Source: Sorex araneus (Eukaryota > Chordata > Mammalia > Eulipotyphla > Soricidae). From it: a stretch of 64,000 nucleotides of DNA. The position numbers and the translations under genes are program-made. The stretch spans positions 326,863,679-326,927,678 of the forward strand of contig NC_073303.1 in assembly GCF_027595985.1 (NCBI RefSeq), written 5' to 3'. Shown in pieces: positions 1-10,836 of the stretch (position 1 is its first letter; each line of letters starts with the position of its first letter). The notes below the pieces were generated by a model. It saw only the letters and a list, made by a program, of their open reading frames with translations, was not told the DNA's origin and searched no databases.

Positions 1-204
1 TTTCAAGATCTTTGAAAAGGAAGGCCATACAACCTATCCTCTGTGTCCACACTGTGCAGGATGAAGGGATGCTGCTTGTATGGGAGACTCGGAAATGGCT
101 GCCACAGTTGCTGCTTTAGAGACCTAGCGTGAGTCTCCCGTATCATCTCTGACCAGCACATAATGCACAAGGAGAATCAAGCAACCAAAGTCAAGTCATA
201 AAAG
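1..204. other. Unique non-coding sequence
   Basis: No repeat, RNA gene or plausible exon is visible. The sequence leads directly into the target site of the L1 insertion that starts at 215. Confidence 0.5.
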
Positions 205-214
205 TCATCTTTCC

Positions 215-748
215 GTATCATGCTAAGTGAAATGACTCAGAAAGAGAGAGACAGACATAGAAAGATTGCACTCATCTGTGGAACATAGAATAATAGACTA
301 TAAGACTAACACCCAAGAATAGTAGAAATAAGTACCAGGAGGTTGTCTCCATGGCTTGGAGGCTGGTCTCTCATTCTGGGCAACTCAGAGAAGGGAACAC
401 CAAGTAAAATGTGGTTGGAGGTCATGTGGGGAAAGATGATGCGGGCTGAATATAGACTAGAGACTGAACACAATGGCCACTCAACACCTTTATTGCAAAC
501 CACAACACCTAATCAGAGAGAGAGAACAAAAGGGAATACCCTGCCATAGTGGCAGTGTGGGGTGGGGGGAGACGGGACTGGGGAGGGGGGGAGGGATGTT
601 GAATTTACTGGTGGTGGAGAATGGGCACTGGTGAAGGGATGGGTTATCGAACTTTGTATGGGGGAAACATGAGCACAAAAATGTATAAATCTGTAACTGT
701 ACCCTCACGTTGACTCACTAATTAAAAATAAACTATTAATTAAAAAAT
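215..748 (+). mobile_element. 5'-truncated LINE-1 3' end (young)
   Basis: The segment is a LINE-1 3' untranslated region, starting near the codon-poor end of ORF2 (a stretch rich in AGTGAAATGACTCAGAAAG) and ending in an A-rich tail. The G-rich tract typical of L1 3' UTRs lies at about 545-600. A 10-bp target-site duplication, TCATCTTTCC, is seen at 205-214 and 749-758. The part from about 450 is nearly identical to 13554-13887, so both come from a recently active subfamily. Short reading frames here are non-functional. Confidence 0.85.
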
Positions 749-758
749 TCATCTTTCC

Positions 759-1110
759 ATTTATTCAACAACTTACTCTGAAGTTTTTGGTGCCAGTCAC
801 TGTCAAGGTGTTAGGGTTATGTGGTAAAAATAAAACATGTCAGAGTGGCCAGGAGGAAGGAAAAGAGTGCTGAAGCGGTTGCAATATTGGCCAATAGTCC
901 CCAGGGAGCACAGGATCAGCACTTCTGCTGATTGACTCTGCTCAACAATGCTGCTTGCCACGGACACCTGTGGCCAGGCCTGGAGGGGTGGTGGGTGGCT
1001 TTTCTGGCTACAGGGACACACTTGACCCTCAGATCTGTCACAAGGCAGGTCAGAGTGCTGCAGAAGTAAACTCTGGGCAACAGCTTTCAACCAGTGACAA
1101 GAAGCTAATG

Positions 1111-1160
<50 letters not shown>

Positions 1161-1485
1161 CTTGTCCACAGTCTAGCCCCTCAGCTGAGATCACTCCCAG
1201 CCATGCTCTACATTTCCTCTCGGATGCGATAATTTTATGGGCTTCCGTTCCTCCCTTACCTCACCTCCCCTTCCCCTTATCTGTTTCCTAACTTTGCCTT
1301 CTAAATACACTGTACTCAAATCTTGTCTCAAGGCCTTTGGTTGAGGGAATCCATACCAAAGGACTGTATTGGATATTTTTTTTTCTGGATAGGTTTTGTC
1401 CTAAGAATTCCATTCTCCCTCCTCCCCCGCAAAACACACACACACATACCATACATGTTTATTCTGGCTTAGAGACTTGTTTCAG
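759..1485. other. Unique sequence around the AC repeat
   Basis: Apart from the AC microsatellite, a short T run near 1375 and a short CA run near 1435, nothing recognisable is seen. No exon is supported. Confidence 0.45.
1114..1158. repeat. (AC)n microsatellite
   Basis: About 22 uninterrupted AC units. It produces the artefactual Cys-Val and Thr-His runs in overlapping frames. Confidence 0.98.
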
Positions 1486-1672
1486 AGGCTGGAGAAATAA
1501 TACATAGATTGAGGCACCTGCCTTGCAGGCAGCAGACACGGGTTACATCTCCAGGATCATATACAATTCGCTGAGCATCACCGGGAATGATCATTGAGTT
1601 CAGAGCCAGGAGTAAGCCCCAGATACAGCTGGGCGGGCCCCCAGAACCAAAAGAGAAAACAGAAAAACAAAC
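1486..1672 (+). mobile_element. SOR-like SINE, class A, diverged
   Basis: The tRNA-like head (GAGGCTGGAGAAATAA, then GCCTTGCAGGC) is followed by the class A body with CAGAGCCAGGAGTAAGCCCC and an A-rich tail. Internal changes show it is an old copy. Confidence 0.85.
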
Positions 1673-1724
1673 CTGTTTGCACTATATATGGACTATACAA
1701 GATACCAATGCGGTGGTATTAGTT

Positions 1725-1873
1725 GGGGAAATACCTGGTGGTACTTGGGAGCAACACCTGACTGTGCTCTGGTGTGGGGTTGCTTGGGAGACCAGGCGGT
1801 GCCAGGAATCCCACTCTGGTCCTCTGCATGCAGGCATGTACTTAGTCCACTAAGCTTGCTCTCTGCCCCCTAT
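1725..1873 (-). mobile_element. SOR-like SINE, class A, diverged
   Basis: On the reverse strand the class A body and tRNA-like head are recognisable, from the CTGGTGGTACTTGGGAG stretch to the CTCTCTGCCCCC end. It is heavily mutated. Confidence 0.7.
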
Positions 1874-2073
1874 TAAAGGATGACCTTTGTTTGGAACCAG
1901 TGAAACCTCCCATTATCCCACTGTTCTCTAACTCTGGAGAGCAGAAATGAAAGAATTGCTTTAAATTTTCTTTTCTTTTCTTTTTTTTTTAAATAAGGCA
2001 TTTGTAAAATTGGAGTCTGGTTTCTTTTCCTTGGCCCTTGAGAGTATTGAGAGTTTCCCAGTATAAAGTTCAA

Positions 2074-3224
2074 GGCTCACCTCCAGCTATGCTGGTGAGC
2101 TCTAGGTTCATAAGTCCCATCAAGTCTCTGCACAGTCCAGGCTCCTTTGAGCATGGCCCTTTCTCCCTGAGCTGCCCATTGCCGAAAAGCACCATCCTTT
2201 CAGAATATTCTTAAAGGCAAAAGCAAACCAAAAAAGGTGTTGACTTGGCTCTAGGCAATCTGGACAATTATACACATATGGGATCTAAAATGGAAAAAGA
2301 TAAACAGTATGCTTCAAAATTTGTTTAGTGTCATATCCCTTGTCTTCCAAAATCCTGATTTTAGCCAGACTTCCCTCAGGCCAGTTTGAAACAAGGACAG
2401 TTTGAATGGTCGAATCATATCCAAGCTGCATCGAAAGTCTACTGATTTGTTATTCTTATATTTAATGGAATAGTGGAGGAAACAGACTTTTATTTTAGTC
2501 TTTTTTAGGTGGCTTAACTCAAAGGAATAAAATTTTGTGAAACTCTGCTAATCGTTTGGCTAATTATCTTGTCCTATGAGAATTTTACATGCCAAAGAAA
2601 ATGAAAGAACAGAGACAAACACACACACATATATGTATATAATATATATATACCCAGTACTCCATTTAACATTTTCTTCAATGCCTATATTAATTAATAG
2701 CGTGGCAGACCACAATTTGATCCCCAACTCTCACCAGGTAAGCCCCCAAAGCCCCTGAGCTGCTCTGGAGTGGCTAAAGTATTATTCAACACAGCAGAGT
2801 CTGAGCAACACCATGTCTGTGGTCCTTGCATACTCACACAGAACCAGCAGGCTAGCTGAGGGGGGGACCCTAGGAGGTGCCTTCCAAGCCTTCTGACTAT
2901 TGTTTGGAAGACAAACTTCCACCAAAGAAAGAAAGTATGAATGCATGTTTCATATATATGTCAGCATCAGATAAAAACTGATGTGGATCATTTTGTGCAT
3001 CATATGGGATATAAATGGTCCAGCCCAGCTATAAGCTTTCAGGAAGTGTGAGAGACCAGCAGTGGGCAGGCAGGTTGGTGCGAGTAGAGTGTAGAATTTA
3101 GAGTCACAAAGGAGAGGATGTAACATTGATCAGATCTGGGTGAGGAAAATGGCCTAAGGATAAAAAAAGAGATGAAACAGAAATGAGGAAAATAGTCTAA
3201 GCTTTAAACCGTGCCATGAGAACA
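2074..3224. other. Unique sequence with a short CA/TA repeat
   Basis: The only repeat noticed is an (AC)n-(AT)n microsatellite at about 2620-2653. Otherwise nothing is recognised on either strand. Confidence 0.45.
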
Positions 3225-3306
3225 GCACCATTCTCTGTGACAGTGATTTTCACAGTGCCTGGCACTGTGAGTGGGTGCTCAATGAAAATTTAGTCAATAA
3301 GTGAAT
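3225..3306 (+). repeat. Ancient MIR/L2-type 3' end
   Basis: The motif CAGTGCCTGGCACTGTGAG followed by GGTGCTCAATGAAAATTT matches the well-known 3' end of mammal-wide MIR/L2 repeats. I cannot separate the two families by eye. Confidence 0.6.
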
Positions 3307-3316
3307 TTTTTTGGGT

Positions 3317-3491
3317 TCAGCTGAGCTGAGAAGCAGGTTTTATCTTTACCTATAACCAGCTGACTCATTCTGCATTTAAGTCACTCAAATCTTGCCTCCC
3401 CTTTGCCACTTCCCTATCTGCGCATCTAGGAAGGAAGCAGAAAAAGGTCAGCACTTCCCACGTGACTGGAGCTTCCTCCCTGAAAGGTCAC
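3317..3491. repeat. Direct repeat, copy 1 of 2
   Basis: About 175 bp that recurs at 4557-4742 in the same orientation. Both copies begin CAGCTGAGCTGAGAAGCAGG and end near CTGGAGCTTCCTCC. The family is not recognised; paired LTR remnants or a local duplication are both possible. Confidence 0.8.
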
Positions 3492-4556
3492 TTCCTCCCT
3501 TAGAGGTCAATAAGTTAATGGGTCATGAAAAGAGCCCCTTTAAGGTGCAAGAGTAAGTTATGATGAAGCTGACTTCATAACACTGACTACTGAATTTAAG
3601 TCAAATATCAAACCCATGCTGAAGAGCAATAAGAAACAAAAGGTTTTGTTTAATATTTCATAATGATACATTAGTAAACAAAAAATTATTTACCAACATA
3701 AAGTCTAGAATTCAGTTTTTGATTTAACAAAAATCTCTTCTTTGTTTCTCAATTTCCATACTTCTCTCTTTCCACTTTTTTGTTTCCTTTTCTCTTTTAA
3801 TCTTAAAGGGCTTGCTATACATTAACATTTATAAGGGAAATGCAATTTATGACATAAAGATTTTAAAACAAAATCCATGCAATAATGTGTTTTGCTGTGA
3901 TTTCATAACAGATGTGACTGTTCCAAACAATGAGACAAAGATGACTCTTTGCTGGCCTTCCAATCACTGTCTTAAAGTCAGTCAAATGGAACAAGTCTCC
4001 TACAGGAGACAATATTCAAGGTTAGAAACTAGATATTGTGGTTACAAATCTGCATGTCATAAAACATTGCATTACAAACATACTTTTAAAAAGTTCAGTA
4101 CATTTTTTCATTATTTTAAAGTTATTTTTCTTTATTAAAGTGCTTGGTTCACAAATTAGCTATCTCCCTTTATTAATGTTTCTCTTGCCTTGAAACCAAA
4201 ACTACATTGGAGGGAAATAATGAATGGTGCATTTTACTGCATTTTAAAGTCCCTTTAAAAATCATTTCATTTGTGAATTTGATTACTGTCTTAGAGAAAA
4301 GCACTTACCAGCCAAGAAGGACAGACCTAATGTTTAGAAAGAACTAAAGTCTTGTCATAGGAAAATAATAAATACAATTTTAACCTTATATCTTAGAAAA
4401 ATAGAATCCAGTTTTTTAAGGACTCGGTGTTCTGCAGGGAGATATTACATTGTGAATAATTAATAATAAAAGTTGAAGTTCTACTTAAAAATCAAACAAA
4501 ACCCTAACACTTTAGAGTTTGTTGGGGGTGAAAAACCTCTTCAAATAAAAAACATA
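3492..4556. other. AT-rich spacer between the direct repeats
   Basis: About 1.06 kb with no recognisable SINE, L1 or retroviral motif. A 108-codon frame at 3812-4138 shows no known domain and is not proposed as a gene. Confidence 0.4.
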
Positions 4557-4742
4557 GTTCAGCTGAGCTGAGAAGCAGGCTCTATCTTTACCTGTAACCA
4601 ACTGCCTCATTCAACATTTAAGTCACTCAAATCTTGCTTCCACTTTGCCACTCCCCCTCCCCCCTTCTCTGAGAATCTAAGAAGGAAGCAGAAAAAGGTC
4701 AGCACTTCCCAAGTGACTGGAGCTTCCTCCTCAGAGGTCACC
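4557..4742. repeat. Direct repeat, copy 2 of 2
   Basis: The second copy of the 3317-3491 unit, same orientation, with scattered substitutions and a C-rich insertion near 4655. Confidence 0.8.
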
Positions 4743-5019
4743 ACCCACAACTCTGCAGGATCCCAGGTCACCCAGTAGGAGGGCAACCACTTCCTTTGCA
4801 GTTTGTCCCTCCCATCAGGGAACCTGTCTTGAACACAGAGATTTACTTTATTTTTCTACTTCTTCCTTTCTTCTTTCTTTCACATTATCTCCCTGTTTAT
4901 GAAGTCTGTTTTAACTGTATAATTAATATCAAAATATTCTCGTGCTAGAAAATGCAAACACAATATTATATCCAATTTTGCCTCGATTCTGACTCACAAA
5001 GTATCTCTCCTTAAAAATA

Positions 5020-5162
5020 GGCATGAAGAGATAGGACAGTTTGTAAGGCACTTGTCTTTCAAGACCAAAATGGGTTCCATGCACAGCACCACATGGTCTT
5101 TTGAGCTTGTCAGGAGTAAGCCCTAAATACCACCAGGTATGGCCCCAACCCAAATTAAAAAG
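5020..5162 (+). mobile_element. SOR-like SINE, class A, diverged
   Basis: The head is partly preserved (GAGATAGGACAGTTTGTAAG and a B-box-like GGGTTCCATGC). The body AGGAGTAAGCCCTAAATACC and a short A-rich tail follow. Confidence 0.7.
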
Positions 5163-5962
5163 GGATAGTTTGCAGTGTGTGAAAAGCCTTCCACACCCTC
5201 TGCTAGATAGCACGGAGGTATGCTGTTTGTGTGAATGTACTGTTTGTGTGAATGTGTTCAATGAAAGATGTTGCAGAAGCCCCACCTGGTCTGCAATGGG
5301 GGCCTTCTAAAACCCCTAGTTACTGCTGAAAACTTGGATTGTACCCAACCCTATAGCTGCCATATTTTTTTCCTATGCATACTGTGAAAGTAAATTTCTA
5401 CAGCCCCCAAAAGTAATTAAGCCTTCAAGCCAAGCATCAGACTGAGGCTGGTCTGGTTCTGGGAAGATGACCCAACACATATTAGTCAGCTACCGCAATT
5501 GGTAGAAGAGCAACAATCCTGGGATGTCCAAGCCTCCAGTTTCCAACAGATGGGCTAAAAGTCAGCCAAAGGAAATGAATGGCCCTGCTTGTTTACTTCA
5601 GGGCATCAGATGACACTGATTTAAGTAAGTGTTTAGCACTTACTCTGTTGTAGCTCCCTAAGATATTTGTTGCAATCTCCCCTTGGGTGTGTGCAGGGAA
5701 TCAAATTCTACCTCAGGGCCCACATGTCACCTCAAAGAGCAATCTGTGGATTGTTCCAGGGCTTCAATCACTCTTCTCCAGTCCTTTAAATTCTCAAAAA
5801 GACTCACCTAAACTCTAGGTTTGTTTGCAGTTAACAATACACACCTATGGCAAAGCTTGATTTATAGATTAGACAAATAGACTAGTAACATTAATGATAA
5901 AAATAACCATACCAATGCGTTACGCAAACTTTGCCTCTCTTAAAATATCTTTTTGTATGAGA
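5163..5962. other. Unique non-coding sequence
   Basis: No repeat family or gene recognised. Confidence 0.4.
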
Positions 5963-6064
5963 TTTTTTTTCTTTTTGGGTCACACCCAGCGATGCTCAGG
6001 GGTTACTCCTGGCTTTGCACTCAGGAATTACTCCTGGCGGTGCTTGGGGGACCATATGGGATGA
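5963..6064 (-). mobile_element. SOR SINE, class A, lacking its tRNA head
   Basis: Starts with a T run and TTTTTGGGTCACACCCAGCG and stops at GGGACCATATGGGATGAGA. The tRNA-derived head is missing, so this is a 5'-truncated insertion. The surviving part is close to consensus and therefore fairly young. Confidence 0.9.
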
Positions 6065-6331
6065 GATATTTTTAGACTGTGATTTACCTCAGGAAACTGA
6101 AACCAGAAAAAGCGAATCCCCGAAAGTAGAACTTCACAGTAAGGGGCACTACTATATATTGTATGCAATTTATTTGCCATTTGAATTTTTAAAGTATTTT
6201 ATTAAATTTCAAATAAACACAAATTCAAGTGCACTATCTGTAAGGTAGACAAAATCATAGCACAACCCACATTTATGCATAGAACATTCAGAGTAAGAAC
6301 ACAATCTTACCTGGGATTATCCAGCTCCTTT

Positions 6332-6367
6332 AATCCTATCACCTGTTTTCCTTCAGGTGATAGGATT
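6332..6367. repeat. Perfect 14-bp hairpin
   Basis: AATCCTATCACCTG and its exact reverse complement are separated by 8 bases, TTTTCCTT. Confidence 0.9.
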
Positions 6368-6906
6368 ATCACCTGAAGTGGTTTCTCTTTCTTGTTATTC
6401 ATTGTTTTTCATATGTGTGTCACTCGCAAGCAAACTAGTCCACATTTTTTTCACATTTCTATCTTTTCTAAATGGATATATCCATGTGATCTGTTTGTGT
6501 AGTTGTTCATTTCCACTACTCTCTGAAAGTATTTGCATGACAGTGTCCATGTATACATTCTATTATTGTCAATTATTTAGATTGTCGTTAAGTTTTCTAC
6601 ATATTTCCTATCATATATCCCCTGTCACACCTGCACAAGAGTTTATTTTATTAATATGGCTGTATTTTTAATCTCTTCTACAAACCACTTATCCACATTT
6701 TGAATTTCGTCTAGATAGGTATCTTGAAAAGGAAATTTTGTAGGTGCCCTTCATATATAAAACATACTCATCCCCTTTAGATAGTAAGTATTGTAACTAT
6801 TCACTCCCTGTTTGGTTCATTTTACCATATTTTGTTGTCTTGTGATACACAGATATTTAAAGTTTTAATGTAGCCATATGCATCAGTATTTCCTTTTTAA
6901 ATTAAT
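6368..6906. other. AT-rich unique sequence
   Basis: The pyrimidine-rich composition could be antisense LINE-1 given the L1 fragment at 7664, but I cannot match it by eye. No gene is supported. Confidence 0.3.
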
Positions 6907-7072
6907 TTTTTGTTTGCTTGGGGGGATCACATCCAGGAGCGCTCAGAGTTTATTCCTGGTTTTACACTCCAGGATCACTACTGGCACTGCTGGGTTGAGA
7001 GTGTCTGAGGTGTGAGAGATTAAATTCAGGTTGGCTGCATGTAAGCAAGTGCCCTAATAGCTGTCCTATGTC
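6907..7072 (-). mobile_element. SOR-like SINE, class A, diverged
   Basis: Reverse-strand class A body (GGGGGATCACATCCAGGAGC) through the head region (TGCATGTAAGCAAGTGCCCT). First of four consecutive minus-strand SINEs. Confidence 0.75.
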
Positions 7073-7077
7073 TATTT

Positions 7078-7099
7078 TATTATTATTATTATTATTATT
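7078..7099. repeat. (ATT)n short microsatellite
   Basis: About seven ATT units at the tail end of the next minus-strand SINE. It probably grew from that element's poly-A tail. Confidence 0.85.
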
Positions 7100-7265
7100 T
7101 TGCTTTTTGGGTCACACCAGCAATTGCACAAGGGTTACTCCTGGCTCATGCACTCAGGAATTACTCCTGGTGGTGCTCAGGGGACCATATGGGTTGCCGG
7201 GAATTGAACCTGGGTGGACCGCATGCAAGGCAAACGCCCTACCCACTGTCCTATCACTCTAGCCC
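7100..7265 (-). mobile_element. SOR SINE, class A
   Basis: Nearly complete minus-strand copy: TTTTTGGGTCACACCAGC at the tail end, reverse B box GGGAATTGAACCTGGG, and head end CCTATCACTCTAGCCCC. Confidence 0.93.
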
Positions 7266-7351
7266 CCTATTTTATTATTTTTAAGAAATTTGAATTAAGA
7301 GATTATAAAGGGAGTATCCTTCGTGTCTTCTGTGAATTTATGATTTTTCTC

Positions 7352-7468
7352 TTGAGTGGCTCCCAGGAGTGTTCAGGAAGTCATATGCAGTGCCAGGGCA
7401 TCCTACACGCAGGAGTGATTGAGACTGGCCCTCCTGTATTCAGTCCATCATATAATCTCTCTAGTCTT
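7352..7468 (-). mobile_element. Eroded SOR-like SINE
   Basis: Only parts of the class A body are recognisable (GTGGCTCCCAGGAGTGTTCAGG and a terminal TAATCTCTCTAGTC). Confidence 0.45.
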
Positions 7469-7509
7469 TGAACTCTTATACTAAGGTTCTTATTTATTTT
7501 ATTTTATTT

Positions 7510-7663
7510 CAACATTTTTGCCACACCCAGAAGTTCTTGGGGCTTACTCTTGGCTCTGCACTCCTAGCTAGATTTAGGAGACCATCCAGGGTGTCAGGGA
7601 AAGAGCCCAGGTCGCCATGTGCCAGGTAAGCACCCTGCTTGCTGTGCTGTAGCTCCAGCCCCT
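7510..7663 (-). mobile_element. SOR-like SINE, class A, diverged
   Basis: Reverse-strand body TTTTTGCCACACCCAGAAG, GGCTCTGCACTCC and head end GCTGTAGCTCCAGCCCC. Confidence 0.85.
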
Positions 7664-8030
7664 CTACTAGGAAGTTTTTTATCTACCTAGAGACATTTTC
7701 ATCTGATGTAAAGTAAGATTAGATTTTCATTGTTTCGTATGGATAATCACTTGACACTACTCCATTTATTAAAAATTCATTCTCTTTCTGTTGATGTGCA
7801 AGGCCAGTTCTGCCATAACTCGTTTTTTATACACCAGGGTATGTTACTGAGTTAGATCCTTTGTTCCACTGATGATTTTTTCTTGTGCAAATAACACCCA
7901 GTCTTAATTGGGATAGGTTTATAATAAGTGCTGATATTTAATTGGGTATATATACTGCCTTATAATTCTTTTCAGAGTTTTTAATTTTTCTTATTCTTGA
8001 CATTTTATTATAGTTCACACCTATGATTTA
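7664..8030 (-). mobile_element. Old LINE-1 ORF2 fragment
   Basis: Read on the reverse strand this follows the conserved order of L1 ORF2. Landmarks on the plus strand are TTTGTTCCACTGATGATTT and CTTAATTGGGATAGGTTTAT. It is too mutated to encode anything. SINEs on its left side may interrupt a longer fragment. Confidence 0.65.
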
Positions 8031-8132
8031 TATTTAAAATAAAAGTATAGATATGCAGTGGATTCTATAGTAATCATTCCCAATAATTGTGTTATAGTCT
8101 TCTTAATTTAAAATAATATCTATATATCTCAA

Positions 8133-8256
8133 TGGGCTGGAGCACATACTTTATACACTGGAGCCCTGGCTTTGAACCCTAGTGATTCATGGTGCTTCAA
8201 GCACCTTTGGACATAGTCCCCAGCATCACTGCTCCCCAAACCAAGCAAACAAGCAA
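8133..8256 (+). mobile_element. SOR-like SINE, diverged
   Basis: GGGCTGGAGCACATACTTTA head, B-box-like GGCTTTGAACCCTAG, and tail CCCCAAACCAAGCAAAC. Confidence 0.65.
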
Positions 8257-8565
8257 ATTATAGTAAAGTGTATCTAATGATTCTTTTTAACTCTCTAGTT
8301 AGACAATATTTCAAAAACAATGAGTTTTTGTCTTAATTTTTTCACAGTAAATTTTATTTATTTTTCTCTGTACTTACTATTAACCAGTCCTCTGCTTTAA
8401 TGTTGAAAACATGATGCTAACAGACCATCTTGTCTTATTTGTGATTTTAAAGAGCATTTGTTCATGATAATGTTAACTGTCTCCTCAAAGCCAAAAAACT
8501 TTAAAAATTAATATCCACCATGTTGGGAACTGAAATTTTATTTATTTATTGGAGAGCTGCAGAGG

Positions 8566-8702
8566 GGATGTTGGGCCACATCCAGCTGTGCTCAAGGATC
8601 ACTCTTGGTAATGCTCAGGGGACCACATGTGGTGCTAGATATCAAATCAGGGCATGATGTTTGTAAGGCAAGATCTTTCTCTGCTGTACTATTTCTCCAG
8701 CC
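8566..8702 (-). mobile_element. SOR-like SINE, class A, diverged
   Basis: GGGCCACATCCAGCTGTGCTC body through CTGTACTATTTCTCCAGCC head end. Confidence 0.85.
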
Positions 8703-9770
8703 TTATGAAGAGTGGAATTTAATTAGAATATAAAATACCAATCATTGAGCTAACAGCAAATCAAATGGAAAATATTACTATACTAAATGCAGTGAGAGAA
8801 GAGTCGTGAAATGACTTTGGAAACTGTATCTTGGTTGTTTGTTGTCAGATTAACTTTACAAATGCATTGTTCCAAAACCGTGTGCTGGAGAATAAATCTG
8901 TTTTTCAAATGAGTACGAGTTAGAACTGCAATGACTATCTTAGGTGTATGTTAGGAGTGAAAAAAGTAAATAAATATGATGTGGATTATTAGAGCCAGGT
9001 ATCTCATTGTCAGAAAAAGAATACAAATAAGTACAGTGAGAAGGCCAGAATGAGCCTGGATATTGAACTGCAATCTAAAATGTCAGCATGGAAACCAGTA
9101 TGATTTTCAGTTCAATACAGATAGAAAGACCCATATACCCCTCACACCTTAAATCCTGCTTTTATAGACTTTATTACATGACACACTAGTTTAATACTCC
9201 TTATCTATTAATTATAGTATTAAAAGTATTTGCATATCAAATTTCTGTGCTTTCCTCAATACCTTAGTTTTCTACTAAATAGATGATAGATATGACAAAT
9301 ATAGATTGTTTAAAATGTGAGCTCTTTTTTCAGATTTTATCTTTGAAAATGTCCCATCTGAAGGGCTTTTGTCCATATTATCTGATTCTCTTTGTTCATT
9401 TCCAATTCTTGGTCATTTGAATTTCAATTCCTGATTTGGGGTGTGTTTAATATAATCCAACTACAGAAATTCATCTGTAGAGTACTTTTAGTGACCATAC
9501 GAAGATGGGATGAATTTTTTTTCCCTCCCCTTAGTAGCAAGACTTGAATAGAAATGATTCTTATCTGGTGCTGCAGCAGGAGAGGAAGTTATATTTCTGG
9601 TTCAATTTCATATGGAAGATTTAGGGGACCATGTTTAGGTAGGGTTTATTCTTAAATTTTTTATATTTAGGGGACTACCCAAATAGGGGTGAGTGTGAGC
9701 CATTCCCTGCAGTGATAACCCCAAGTATGGGCCTGGCTGTGCAGGCCCCAAGTGCAATGCTTGGGCATCA
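8703..9770. other. AT-rich unique sequence
   Basis: No repeat or gene recognised. Confidence 0.4.
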
Positions 9771-9775
9771 CCAAG

Positions 9776-9881
9776 GCCACACCCGGAGGTACTTGAGAAA
9801 CCATGCAATGCCCAGAATACAACCTAGTGTCTTGCATATGTTAACATGTGCTCTACAACTTGAGCTATTTTTCCAGCACTG
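9776..9881 (-). mobile_element. Eroded SOR-like SINE
   Basis: Reverse-strand fragments GGCCACACCCGGAGGTACTTG and TTGAGCTATTTTTCCAGCAC resemble the class A body and head end. Confidence 0.55.
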
Positions 9882-10507
9882 TGATTTCTTCTTAAATGTC
9901 TCCATCTGTCCTGTATTGAGAAGCCTATGATAGATCCTATGCTTTGATGTCAGTATTCCTAGCCTTCATGCAGGTGTGCACATATACACACACACCATCA
10001 TGCAACACCACATTGAACCAAATCACACTTAAATAAATAAAGTAAATATAAAGCAGAATCTCCCTTAAAACAAAAGCTTAATATTCTGCTTTGCATAACT
10101 TCCTGGACTCACAATTTCATTTAGTCTTTACCTCTTACTGATTCATCAAAAAGATTTAAAACATTGTATTAAAAAATTTATTTCTGTATTTCACAGTTTT
10201 GTTTTGATTTTGGTTTTTTTTGGTAGGGTAGGAAGTGGAAATGGAGCCCTCAAGTGGTGCTTTGGGACTCAGGAGTATTTCCCTATAAATCTCAGCTAAC
10301 TTGGAAGAGAGGGCTCAAGTTCTGGGGGCTTTCATGGTTATCTTTGGTGATGCTATTGTGGCGGAGGAGAGGCCTATGTGGTCTCTGGCATCAAATGAAG
10401 GTCAGAGACATGTGCGTTGACCTCTGTACTGTCTCCCTCTCTGTATTTGAAGAAGACTGTGTAGTTATTCTCAGCAGAAGGTTTAGTGCCATGCTACTTC
10501 TAGCATA
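9882..10507. other. Unique sequence
   Basis: A T-rich then GGT-containing stretch at 10200-10250 may start a badly eroded minus-strand SINE, but I could not confirm it. No gene is supported. Confidence 0.35.
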
Positions 10508-10765
10508 GGGCTGGAGCGATAGCACAGCGAGTAGGGCATTTGCTTTGCACGCATCCACAGCCAACCTGGGTTCCATTCCTCCAGACCTCTCAGAGAGCCC
10601 TGCAAGCTACCTAGAGTATCTCACCTGCACAGCAGAGCCTGGCAAGCTACCCGTGGTGTATTCGATATGCCAAGAACAGTAACAACAAATGTCACAATGG
10701 AGATGTTACTGGTGCCCGCTTGAGCAAATCGGTGAGCAATGTGATGACAGTGGTACAGTGATACC
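10508..10765 (+). mobile_element. SOR SINE, class B
   Basis: Full-length. The head is GGGCTGGAGCGATAGCACAG. Both internal GGCAAGCTACC-type motifs are present, as is the TATTCGATATGCC palindrome. It ends at GATGACAGTGG. A short imperfect target duplication (CTTCTAGCATA and CCTCTAGCAATA) flanks it. Confidence 0.95.
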
Positions 10766-10836
10766 TCTAGCAATAACAATAAAAACTTAAACAAGGTAGG
10801 AACCAAATTCATGCTTGCACTGTGCTCCATGCCTTG

